From NCBI RefSeq assembly GCF_008642375.1, contig NZ_CP029194.1, positions 5,192,501 to 5,256,500 on the forward strand: a DNA stretch of 64,000 bases, written 5' to 3'. Made by a program: the position numbers and the translations under genes. This document shows positions 49,905 through 56,810 of the stretch, in pieces (position 1 is the first letter of the stretch; every line of letters starts with the position of its first letter). The stretch is from Streptomyces venezuelae. GTDB taxonomy: Bacteria; Actinomycetota; Actinomycetes; Streptomycetales; Streptomycetaceae. Under the pieces are notes generated by a model. It made no database searches and was not told where the DNA came from. It was given only the letters and a program-made list of their open reading frames with translations.

Positions 49905-50026
49905 GGGGGCCGTCACCTCCTCCGAGCCGCAGGGACCCTTCAAGCCGTTCAGGGTCTAACTGCCCCGTAACCCGCTCCGACTACGCATACGCTGGCCACA
50001 CCATTACGGAGACCCCGGAGATTACG

Positions 50027-51415
50027 GTGCAATTCCACGACTCGATGATCAGCCTCGTCGGCAACACCCCGCTGGTGAAGCTCAACAACGTCACAGCGGG
50101 CATCCAGGCGACCGTCCTGGCCAAGGTCGAGTACTTCAACCCCGGAGGCTCGGTCAAGGACCGGATCGCCGTACGGATGATCGAGGCGGCCGAGCAGAGC
50201 GGCGAGCTCAAGCCCGGCGGCACCATCGTCGAGCCCACGTCCGGCAACACCGGCGTCGGCCTCGCGATCGTGGCCCAGCAGAAGGGCTACAAGTGCATCT
50301 TCGTCTGCCCCGACAAGGTGTCCCTCGACAAGATCAACGTGCTGCGGGCGTACGGCGCCGAGGTCGTGGTCTGCCCCACCGCGGTCGACCCCGAGCACCC
50401 GGACTCGTACTACAACGTCTCGGACCGGCTCGTCCGTGAGACGCCGGGCGCCTGGAAGCCCGACCAGTACTCCAACCCGAACAACCCGCGCTCCCACTAC
50501 GAGACCACCGGTCCCGAGCTCTGGGAGCAGACGGACGGGAAGATCACCCACTTCGTGGCGGGCGTCGGCACCGGCGGCACCATCTCCGGCACCGGCAACT
50601 ACCTCAAGGAGGTCAGCGGCGGCTCCGTGAAGGTCATCGGCGCCGACCCCGAGGGCTCGGTCTACTCCGGCGGCTCCGGCCGCCCGTACCTGGTCGAGGG
50701 CGTCGGCGAGGACTTCTGGCCGACCGCGTACGACCGGAACGTCACGGACCGGATCGTCGCCGTGTCCGACAAGGACTCCTTCCAGATGACCCGCCGCCTC
50801 GCCAAGGAGGAGGGCCTGCTCGTCGGCGGCTCCTGCGGCATGGCGGTCGTCGCCGCGCTGGAGGTCGCCAAGGAGCTCGGCCCCGACGACGTCGTGGTCG
50901 TCCTGCTGCCGGACTCCGGCCGCGGCTACATGTCGAAGATCTTCAGCGACGAGTGGATGGCGGGACACGGCTTCCTGGAGGACACCTCCTCCGCCACCGT
51001 CGCCGACGTCCTGCGGCACAAGGAGGGCGTCATGCCCTCCCTCGTCCACATGCACCCGGACGAGACCGTCGGCCAGGCCATCGAGGTGCTGCGCGAGTAC
51101 GGCGTCTCCCAGATGCCCATCGTGAAGCCCGGCGCCGGCCACCCCGACGTCATGGCCGCCGAGGTCGTCGGCTCGGTCGTCGAGAAGGAGCTGCTCGACG
51201 CGCTCTTCACGAAGCGCGCCTCCCTGGACGACCCGCTGGAGCGCCACATGAGCGCGCCGCTGCCGCAGGTCGGCTCCGGTGAGCCCGTCGCCGACCTGAT
51301 GACCGTCCTCGGTGAGTCCGCCGACGCGGCGATCGTCCTGGTCGAGGGCAAGCCGACCGGCGTCGTCAGCCGCCAGGACCTGCTGGCCTTCCTGGCCAAC
51401 GGCGGCTCGAAGTAG
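50027..51415 (+). CDS. cbs: Cystathionine beta-synthase
   Basis: 462 residues. PLP fold type II: MISLVGNTPLVKL, PLP Lys44 in NPGGSVKDRIA, the substrate loop TSGNTGVGLAI, the phosphate loop GVGTGGTISGTG, then a pair of CBS domains (about 335-460; VIRQAIEVLREYGVSQMPIV-like and LMTVLGESADAAIVLVEGKPTGVVSRQDLL). It makes cystathionine from serine and homocysteine in the reverse transsulfuration route, with the CBS pair as likely nucleotide sensor. GTG 50027 has CCCGGAG six bases upstream. A long hairpin follows the stop. Confidence 0.94.
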   Translation: MQFHDSMISLVGNTPLVKLNNVTAGIQATVLAKVEYFNPGGSVKDRIAVRMIEAAEQSGELKPGGTIVEPTSGNTGVGLAIVAQQKGYKCIFVCPDKVSLDKINVLRAYGAEVVVCPTAVDPEHPDSYYNVSDRLVRETPGAWKPDQYSNPNNPRSHYETTGPELWEQTDGKITHFVAGVGTGGTISGTGNYLKEVSGGSVKVIGADPEGSVYSGGSGRPYLVEGVGEDFWPTAYDRNVTDRIVAVSDKDSFQMTRRLAKEEGLLVGGSCGMAVVAALEVAKELGPDDVVVVLLPDSGRGYMSKIFSDEWMAGHGFLEDTSSATVADVLRHKEGVMPSLVHMHPDETVGQAIEVLREYGVSQMPIVKPGAGHPDVMAAEVVGSVVEKELLDALFTKRASLDDPLERHMSAPLPQVGSGEPVADLMTVLGESADAAIVLVEGKPTGVVSRQDLLAFLANGGSK

Positions 51416-51423
51416 GACCCCGG

Positions 51424-51498
51424 GCGGGTGCTGCGGCGTACGGGAAACCGGTACTTCGTACAACCGGTACGAGCGTGACACGTACGCGCAGCACCCGC
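51424..51498 (+). terminator. Extended hairpin after cystathionine beta-synthase
   Basis: GCGGGTGCTGCG (51424-51435) pairs perfectly with CGCAGCACCCGC (51487-51498), and after one bulged G the stem continues CGTACG/CGTACG, 18 bp in total. The 37-nt inner part has two copies of ACCGGTAC. It begins 8 bp after the stop codon. It is a terminator and may also be a stable small RNA. Confidence 0.75.
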
Positions 51499-51762
51499 TT
51501 AACACGCGTCCGGCACATTGGTGTCTGTCGGCGTCAAGGACTTCCGGAGCGGCTCCCGGGCCTCCATGGACGCCGCGGACGCGGAGACCGGCCCTGACCC
51601 GGGCCCGTGTCCCTCGCGGGGACCGCCGTCGTCCCGCCCCCCTTCACCGGGGGTGCGGCGGTCCCCGCGCCACACCTTCCCCTTCCCTCGCCTTTCCCTC
51701 TCTCCACCCGGCTGCATATCCTTATGCAGAGTCATTGGCGGGTGAATAGGTGAGGGGGCGGC
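51499..51762 (+). promoter_or_regulatory. RpiR gene upstream region
   Basis: Non-coding. It holds a GGGGACCGCC/GGCGGTCCCC stem (51628-51637 with 51656-51665 or near), a pyrimidine-rich tract (51676-51706) and the palindrome at 51712-51729. GGTGAGGGGGCGGC just before ATG 51763 serves as ribosome site. Confidence 0.45.
51712..51729. promoter_or_regulatory. Palindromic operator before the RpiR gene
   Basis: CTGCATA-TCCT-TATGCAG is a perfect 7-bp inverted repeat with a 4-bp spacer, 33 bp before the start codon. It is a good candidate for autoregulation by the RpiR protein. Confidence 0.6.
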
Positions 51763-52602
51763 ATGAGCGACAGCCCGGCCGGACGGCTGCAGGCGCTCTT
51801 CGAGGGGCACCGGCTGACGCCGACCCAGCGGCGGATCGCCCACTCCATGGTGCGGCGCGCCGCCGACGTGCCCTTCCTGTCCAGCGTCGAGCTCGCCGAG
51901 CTCGCCGGGGTCAGCCAGCCCTCCGTCACCCGCTTCGCCGTCGCCCTGGGCTTCGACGGGTACCCGGCGCTCCGCAAGCACCTGCGGGAGGTCGCGCCGC
52001 CCGAGCCGGACGGGGCCGGGGGCGAGCAGGGCAACGAGTACCAGCAGGCCGTGCTCGCCGAGATCGAGAACCTGCGGCACCTCGCCGGGCTCCTCGCCGA
52101 CCCCGGGCCCGTCGAGCGGGCCGGCCGGCTCCTCGCCTCCTCGCGCCCGCTGCTCGTGCTCGGCCTGCGGGCGGCTTCCTCGCAGGCGCGCGGCTTCGCC
52201 TACTTCGCCGCCAAGGTGCACCCCGACGTCCGGCTCCTCGACGAGGGCGGCTCGATGCTCACGGACCGCGTCGACGCGGCCGTACGGGCCGGGGCCACGG
52301 CGCTGCTGTGCTTCGCCCTGCCCCGGCACCCCCGGGAGGTCGTGGAGGCCCTGGAGTACGCGCGGGCGGCGGGGCTGACGGTCGTGGCCGTCGCCGATTC
52401 GGCGTTCGCGCCCGTCGCCGCCCACAGCGACCTGCTGATCCCGGCCGCCGTCGGCACCGGGCTCGCCTTCGACACCGCCTGCGCGCCGATGATGCTCGGC
52501 CGGGTCCTGCTGGAGGCCATGGCGGACGAACTCCCGGACGCGCAGGCGCGTCTGGAGGAGTTCGACACGAAGGCGGCCGCGCGGGGGCTCTTCGTCGAGT
52601 AG
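51763..52602 (+). CDS. MurR/RpiR-family transcriptional regulator
   Basis: 279 residues. N-terminal RpiR helix-turn-helix (about 10-80; SVELAELAGVSQPSVTRFAVALGFDGYPALRKHL) and a C-terminal SIS domain (about 125-250; RPLLVLGLRAASSQARGFAYFAAKV, then GATALLCFALPRHPREVVEAL), which binds phosphosugars. Usually controls sugar-phosphate or amino sugar genes. No sugar gene is nearby, so its targets are elsewhere or unusual. A perfect palindrome lies 33 bp upstream. Confidence 0.92.
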   Translation: MSDSPAGRLQALFEGHRLTPTQRRIAHSMVRRAADVPFLSSVELAELAGVSQPSVTRFAVALGFDGYPALRKHLREVAPPEPDGAGGEQGNEYQQAVLAEIENLRHLAGLLADPGPVERAGRLLASSRPLLVLGLRAASSQARGFAYFAAKVHPDVRLLDEGGSMLTDRVDAAVRAGATALLCFALPRHPREVVEALEYARAAGLTVVAVADSAFAPVAAHSDLLIPAAVGTGLAFDTACAPMMLGRVLLEAMADELPDAQARLEEFDTKAAARGLFVE

Positions 52603-52633
52603 CCCCGGGAGCCGTGGGTTCGGTGCCCCGGGA

Positions 52634-53005
52634 TCAGACGTCCAGCTCGTTCTCGATCTTCTTCAGCTGGTGGCGGGCCATCGCCAGGTTCGCCCGGCCC
52701 TTGTCGAGGGCCAGGTAGAGGAAGAGGCCGTCGGTGCCGCGCCCCTTGAGCAGCCGGATCAGGTGGTAGTGCCTGCCGAGGGTGATGAGGATGTCCTCGA
52801 TCTCGTCGTTGAGGCCCAGGAGCTCCATCGCCCGGACCTTGGCCCGGACGACGTCGGTGTTGCCCGCCGCGGCGACGTTCAGGTCGATCTCGTTGCCACC
52901 GCCGATCGTGCCGAGCGCCATGCCGCTGGTGTAGTCCACGAGGGCAGCGCCGATGGCGCCCTCGATGGAGGCCGCTTCCTTGAGGGCAGTCTCGGTGTTC
53001 GCCAT
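52634..53005 (-). CDS. Roadblock/LC7-like small protein (paralogue A)
   Basis: 123 residues, soluble, last gene of a leftward four-gene cluster. Motif order: EGAIGAALVDYTSGMALGTIGG, then a helix, DEIEDILITLGRHYHLIRLL, LFLYLALDKGRANLAMARHQLKKIE. This is the alpha-beta-beta-alpha-beta-beta-beta-alpha layout of roadblock/LC7 domains. It aligns along its length with the 130-residue protein at 54274-54666 (VDYTSGMALGT against VDWTSGLALGT; DRDAGNLALAR against DKGRANLAMAR). Such proteins dimerise and act with small GTPases, but none is encoded here. AAGGAAG precedes the ATG. The gap to the next gene upstream is 43 bp. Confidence 0.8.
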   Translation of the reverse strand: MANTETALKEAASIEGAIGAALVDYTSGMALGTIGGGNEIDLNVAAAGNTDVVRAKVRAMELLGLNDEIEDILITLGRHYHLIRLLKGRGTDGLFLYLALDKGRANLAMARHQLKKIENELDV

Positions 53006-53048
53006 GGTGTCGTACTTCCTTTTCGAGTGTGCTGTTCGGACGGTTCGA

Positions 53049-53447
53049 TCAGAGTCGGTTCAGGTCTTTGCGTTCCAGGGCGCCGTCGACGAGTTCCCCT
53101 ATCCGGGTGCTGGACCTGCGGGCCTCCAGGTGGAGCCGGCCCACGTTGATCCGGGGCTCCGCGAGGAGCGTCAGGACGGCAGAGCCGCCTGCCGCGTAGG
53201 TCGCCACATATCCGCTCTCGCCACGGACGAGGAGCTCGCGGAAGCGGCCCTGGCCCGTGGAGTCGGTCAGCCGCTGGCCGACGCCGAGCGCCGCCGCCGT
53301 CAGCGCGGCCACGCTCTCCGCCTCGCCGTCGACGGTGTCGTGGGCGAGCACGAGGCCGTCGGCGCTGGCCGCGAGGGCTCCGGTCAGCTGGGGCAGCCGG
53401 GCCCGCAGCCGTCTGAGCTCGCTGAGGACTTCTGTCTCCGCAGTCAT
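53049..53447 (-). CDS. Roadblock/LC7-domain protein
   Basis: 132 residues. Clear roadblock/LC7 layout: a first helix VLSELRRLRARLPQLTGALA, then ASADGLVLAHD, ESVAALTAAALGVGQRL, FRELLVRGESGYVATYAAG and SAVLTLLAEPRINVGRLHLEAR. It resembles MglB/CvnB-type regulators. ATG 53447 has AGGAG eight bases upstream; a GTG at 53492 that overlaps the upstream stop (GTGATGA) and has GGAGG seven bases before it is a good alternative and would add 15 basic residues. Confidence 0.85.
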   Translation of the reverse strand: MTAETEVLSELRRLRARLPQLTGALAASADGLVLAHDTVDGEAESVAALTAAALGVGQRLTDSTGQGRFRELLVRGESGYVATYAAGGSAVLTLLAEPRINVGRLHLEARRSSTRIGELVDGALERKDLNRL

Positions 53448-53488
53448 GAGCTGTCTCCTCTCGGCGCGCAGGCGCAGGGCACGTCTCA

Positions 53489-54277
53489 TCACAGATGTGC
53501 CTCCAGGGCGTCACGGAGCCGGCGCAGCAGGGCGATGTCGGGGTCTGCCACCTGCGGGGCCGCCAGGAGCGGTTGCGGGGGCGGTACGGGGCCGGGGTCG
53601 GGTCGGGGATCCGGCTCCGGCGGGGTCTCGACGAGCCCGGCCGCGGCGAGCCGCCGGACGTCGAGAAGTGTGTGGAAGGCGGGGCGGCCGAGCAGCCGGG
53701 CGAGGTCCGCGGGGGTCCGCTCCCCGTCGGCGGCGGCGAGCAGGGCGCGCTGCCGGGCTCCGACGGTCTGGCCGGGGGCGGCGGGGCGCGGCACCACCGG
53801 GGTGTTGTCGACGGAGGCGTACGGCCAGACGGCGTCGAGGAGTTCGCGGCGGCGGACGGTCTCGCGCTCGACGGCCTCGGCGGAGACCGGCCGCACCGTG
53901 CCGAACCAGTGGCCCACGCCGTACCGGAAGCGGGTCGGTCCGCTGGTGGGGGAGAGGGCGAAGAAGGCCGCGTCGAAGACGGCGCCGAGGTGGCAGATCT
54001 CCAGCTCGCCGTCGTGCAGCCGGCCGCTGTCGACGAGGAAGCGGCCGACGGCGCGGTGGGCGCCGGCCCGGTCGACGGCCTCGTCCCAGCCCTCGCGCGG
54101 CAGCCGCCCGCCGGTGGTCAGGAGGACGTCGACGCCGGGGGCGGCGGGGCTCTCGGCGTGCACGACGCGGCCGTCGACGAGGTAGAGCGTGCCGTGGTCG
54201 CGCAGCAGCGCGCCGGTGGCCTTCTCGGCGGCGAGCCGGACCAGCATCGGGGACACGGGGGTGGCCACCGCGCTCAT
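53489..54277 (-). CDS. PATAN/DUF4388-like protein with winged helix
   Basis: 262 residues. The N terminus (about 8-75) has the PATAN pattern: a helix, ATGALLRDHGTLYLVDGRVVHAES, then a helix near VDVLLTTGGRL. A second part (about 75-165; GRFLVDSGRLHDGELEICHLGAVFDAAFFAL) is typical of PATAN proteins, then a winged-helix-like stretch (about 185-225; GERTPADLARLLGRPAFHTLLDVRRLAAAGLVE), a Pro-rich linker and a final helix. PATAN proteins accompany roadblock proteins in GTPase and two-component pathways. The ATG overlaps the stop of the gene at 54274 (ATGA). Confidence 0.7.
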   Translation of the reverse strand: MSAVATPVSPMLVRLAAEKATGALLRDHGTLYLVDGRVVHAESPAAPGVDVLLTTGGRLPREGWDEAVDRAGAHRAVGRFLVDSGRLHDGELEICHLGAVFDAAFFALSPTSGPTRFRYGVGHWFGTVRPVSAEAVERETVRRRELLDAVWPYASVDNTPVVPRPAAPGQTVGARQRALLAAADGERTPADLARLLGRPAFHTLLDVRRLAAAGLVETPPEPDPRPDPGPVPPPQPLLAAPQVADPDIALLRRLRDALEAHL

Positions 54278-54666
54278 CCGAGGACCAGCCTCTCGGCGAG
54301 GTCGCGGAGCCGTATCCGGGCGAGGGCGAGGTTGCCGGCGTCGCGGTCGAGCCAGAGGTGGAGGAAGACGCTGCTGTCGAAGGAGGTCTCGACGAAGCGT
54401 ATGACGTGGTAGCCGGCGCGGGTGGTGACGATCACGTCCTCGACGGGCGGACCGTCGGAGGGTATGTCGCCCGCCGCCACGAAGGAGTCGAACTCGGCGG
54501 CGGACCGGGCGAGTTCGGCCGTCTCGGCGGCCGTCGTCTCGTGGTCGCCGACGGGTGAGTCCCCTGCGGTCCCGAGCGCGAGCCCGCTGGTCCAGTCGAC
54601 CAGGGAGGCTCCGCGAGCGCCTGGCACGGCCATGGCCTCCAGCAGGCACTCGTCGATTCCGGGCAC
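54274..54666 (-). CDS. Roadblock/LC7-like small protein (paralogue B)
   Basis: 130 residues, first gene of the leftward cluster. It has ECLLEAMAVPGARGASLVDWTSGLALGTAGD, a helix, EDVIVTTRAGYHVIRFVETS, VFLHLWLDRDAGNLALARIRLRDLAERL. It is a diverged copy of the 123-residue protein at 52634. Its stop overlaps the ATG of the PATAN-like gene. Upstream, 140 bp separate it from the SRPBCC gene in the same direction, so the operon promoter probably lies in 54667-54805, where the sequence is less GC-rich. Confidence 0.78.
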   Translation of the reverse strand: MPGIDECLLEAMAVPGARGASLVDWTSGLALGTAGDSPVGDHETTAAETAELARSAAEFDSFVAAGDIPSDGPPVEDVIVTTRAGYHVIRFVETSFDSSVFLHLWLDRDAGNLALARIRLRDLAERLVLG

Positions 54667-54805
54667 GCGGATTCCCCTCCCGATACGGTGCGCGAACGAA
54701 CGGCGGTGACGGTGACGTTACTGAACGTTCCGGCCCGCGGGAGGTGTTCTGGCATTTTCCATCGGAACATGCCCGAGGGTGGCGGGAATTGACCGCCCGT
54801 GCTCG

Positions 54806-55282
54806 TCAGGCGCGGGACTCGACCGCGTTCGCGATCTCGGACAGGTCCTTCGCGAGCGCCTTGGCGACGGCCTTCGCGCCGAAGCGGGCGAGCAGGCGGG
54901 CGACGAATCCGGGGGTGCGGCCGGCCGCCGGGCGGGCCGAGAAGGCCATCCGCAGGGTAGTGGCCCCGCCGTCGGCCTTGAGGGTGAGCTCGGAGACGTA
55001 GTGCATGCCGTGCGACTCGGCGACCGTGACGTACCGGTCGGGCGGCACGCACTCGGTCACGGTCATCTCCTCCGTGGCCTCCTTGCCCAGCATCTTCCGC
55101 GTCTCACGCCAGCGCGTCCCCACGCCGAAGCCGCCCTCGGTGAGCACCTCGACCTTCTGGACGCCCGAGAGGACGCGGGGCATGTCCCGGAGGTCGGTGA
55201 TCGACTCCCAGACGCGCCCGGGGGAGGCGGCGATCCGGCGTTCGACGACGACGGAGGTGGTGTCCGTACCCGATCCAGTCAT
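54806..55282 (-). CDS. SRPBCC-fold protein (polyketide cyclase/START-like)
   Basis: 158 residues. TSVVVERRIAASPGRVWESITDLRDMPRVLSGVQKVEVL is the standard first strand and helices of this lipid-binding fold, followed by GFGVGTRWRETRKMLGKEATEEMTVTE and the long C-terminal helix ARLLARFGAKAVAKALAKDLSEI. It binds a hydrophobic ligand or acts as a cyclase or chaperone. No signal peptide. Ligand unknown. It may share a transcript with the roadblock cluster downstream. Confidence 0.88.
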   Translation of the reverse strand: MTGSGTDTTSVVVERRIAASPGRVWESITDLRDMPRVLSGVQKVEVLTEGGFGVGTRWRETRKMLGKEATEEMTVTECVPPDRYVTVAESHGMHYVSELTLKADGGATTLRMAFSARPAAGRTPGFVARLLARFGAKAVAKALAKDLSEIANAVESRA

Positions 55283-55379
55283 GTCCTCATCGAAGCCGTG
55301 CCGCCGCGCCCGCGCTACCCGAAGGGCCCGCCCGCGCTACCGGGCGCCCCCTGCCCGCGCGATCCGGCGGGCCCGCCCG

Positions 55380-56696
55380 CTATCCGACGAGGGCGTTCGC
55401 ATGCGCCCCGCCCGCCTCCGCGACGATCTCGTCGAGCGTCTGGGCCCTCCGTACCGTCGAGAACGCCACCGCCCCGTCGTCGCCCACCGTGAAGCCGTGG
55501 ACAGCGGGCCGGGGCAGGCTGTTGTACGCGTAGTGGTGGGCGAAGCAGTACGCGCCGGTGTCCGGGACGGCGACGACGTCGCCCGGGTGCAGCAGCGGCA
55601 GCTCCCGGCCGGTGGCGAGCAGGTCCCCGGCGAAGCAGGCGGGCCCCGCCACGTCCTGGACGGTGGGCTCCCCGGCGCGGGGGCGGCCCCCGGCGTCGTA
55701 CGCGAGGATCCGCAGCGGCCAGGACTCGGGGGCGTAGACCGTACGGGTGGCGAGCTGGACGCCCGCGTGGGTGACGGCGATCGGGCGGCCCCCGGAGGTC
55801 TTCGTGTACTCGACCCGGGCGAGGACCGTGCCGTGCTTGGCGAGCAGGGAGCGGCCGAACTCGGTGACGAGCCGGTAGCGGCCGTCGAGGAGCCCGGGGG
55901 CGGTGTCGGCGAGGAGGCGGGCGTACTCGGCGTACGTCGGCGTCTCCTCGTCGGAGGTGAAGTTGACCGGCAGCCCGCCGCCGATGTCGAGGGTGTCGAT
56001 CTGCTGCCGGCCCGCCTTGTGGTTGATCTCCTCGGCGAGGGCGTAGGTCTCCCCGACGCCTTCGGCCATCAGGGCGAGCGGGACGCCCTGGGAACCGGTG
56101 TGGGTGTGCAGCCGGGTGAGCCAGGGGCGGTCCAGGTAGGCCTGGACGACGCCCTCGCGTGCGCCCTCGTCGCGGAGTGCCACGCCGAACTTGGAGGTGG
56201 CGGTCGCGGTCGAGAGCGCGCCGATGGAACCGGCTCCGACCTGAGGGTTCACCCGGAGTCCGAGGGGCGAGGCGGTGGGCGCGGAGGCGACGAGCGCGTC
56301 GAGGCGGTCCAGCTCCTGGAGGTTGTCGGCGTTGACGGCGATCCCGAGCGCGAGGGCCTGGCGCAGCTCGGCCGGGGTCTTGGCGGGGGAGTCGAGCACG
56401 GTGTGGGTGGGCGGGATCCCGGCGGCGCGGGCGAGGGCGAGCTCGCCGGGGCTGGCGACCTCGACGCCGAGCCCCGCGTCGTGGAGAAGGCGCAGGACGG
56501 GGACGAGCGGGGCGGCCTTGACGGCGAAGGCATGGAGGACGTGGGCGTCGGTGACGGCGGCGAAAGCACTGGTCAGGGCGGCGGCGGAGGCGCGGATGCC
56601 GGCGGTGTCGAGGAGTGCGACGACGGGCTCGGCGGGGGAGAGCAGTCCTTGGTCGACGGAGGCTCGGACGGCGAGATCACGGCGGTAGGAGGCCAT
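55380..56696 (-). CDS. Fold III PLP-dependent decarboxylase (diaminopimelate/ornithine-type)
   Basis: 438 residues. PLP Lys in HAFAVKAAPL near residue 64 (most LysA have YAVKAN), Gly-rich phosphate loop DIGGGLPV near 245, the dimer-site Cys in GPACFAGDLLA near 355, and the Tyr of GAYCFAHHYAYN near 390. The specificity helix cannot be read by eye. Because Streptomyces has a separate lysA, this could be a second DAP decarboxylase or an enzyme for another diamino acid. ATG 56696 (MASYRRDLAV) follows GACGAGGATGGGCCGC. It is divergent from hutU with 114 bp between. Confidence 0.85.
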   Translation of the reverse strand: MASYRRDLAVRASVDQGLLSPAEPVVALLDTAGIRASAAALTSAFAAVTDAHVLHAFAVKAAPLVPVLRLLHDAGLGVEVASPGELALARAAGIPPTHTVLDSPAKTPAELRQALALGIAVNADNLQELDRLDALVASAPTASPLGLRVNPQVGAGSIGALSTATATSKFGVALRDEGAREGVVQAYLDRPWLTRLHTHTGSQGVPLALMAEGVGETYALAEEINHKAGRQQIDTLDIGGGLPVNFTSDEETPTYAEYARLLADTAPGLLDGRYRLVTEFGRSLLAKHGTVLARVEYTKTSGGRPIAVTHAGVQLATRTVYAPESWPLRILAYDAGGRPRAGEPTVQDVAGPACFAGDLLATGRELPLLHPGDVVAVPDTGAYCFAHHYAYNSLPRPAVHGFTVGDDGAVAFSTVRRAQTLDEIVAEAGGAHANALVG

Positions 56697-56746
56697 GCGG
56701 CCCATCCTCGTCCATCGCTTCACCGGTACGGGTGAGGGCCGCCCTG

Positions 56747-56785
56747 TTGACTACAACTATTCAGCGCGCCAAGATGTGAATATCT
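56747..56785 (+). promoter_or_regulatory. hutU promoter region with a small dyad
   Basis: TTGACT (56747-56752), 17-bp spacer, CAAGAT (56770-56775) is a plausible promoter, and AGAT-n6-ATCT (56772-56785) overlaps its -10 side. The region is AT-rich for this genome. A histidine-pathway repressor site is possible but not proven. Confidence 0.45.
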
Positions 56786-56810
56786 GATCGACATTCGAGG
56801 AGGCACCCCC

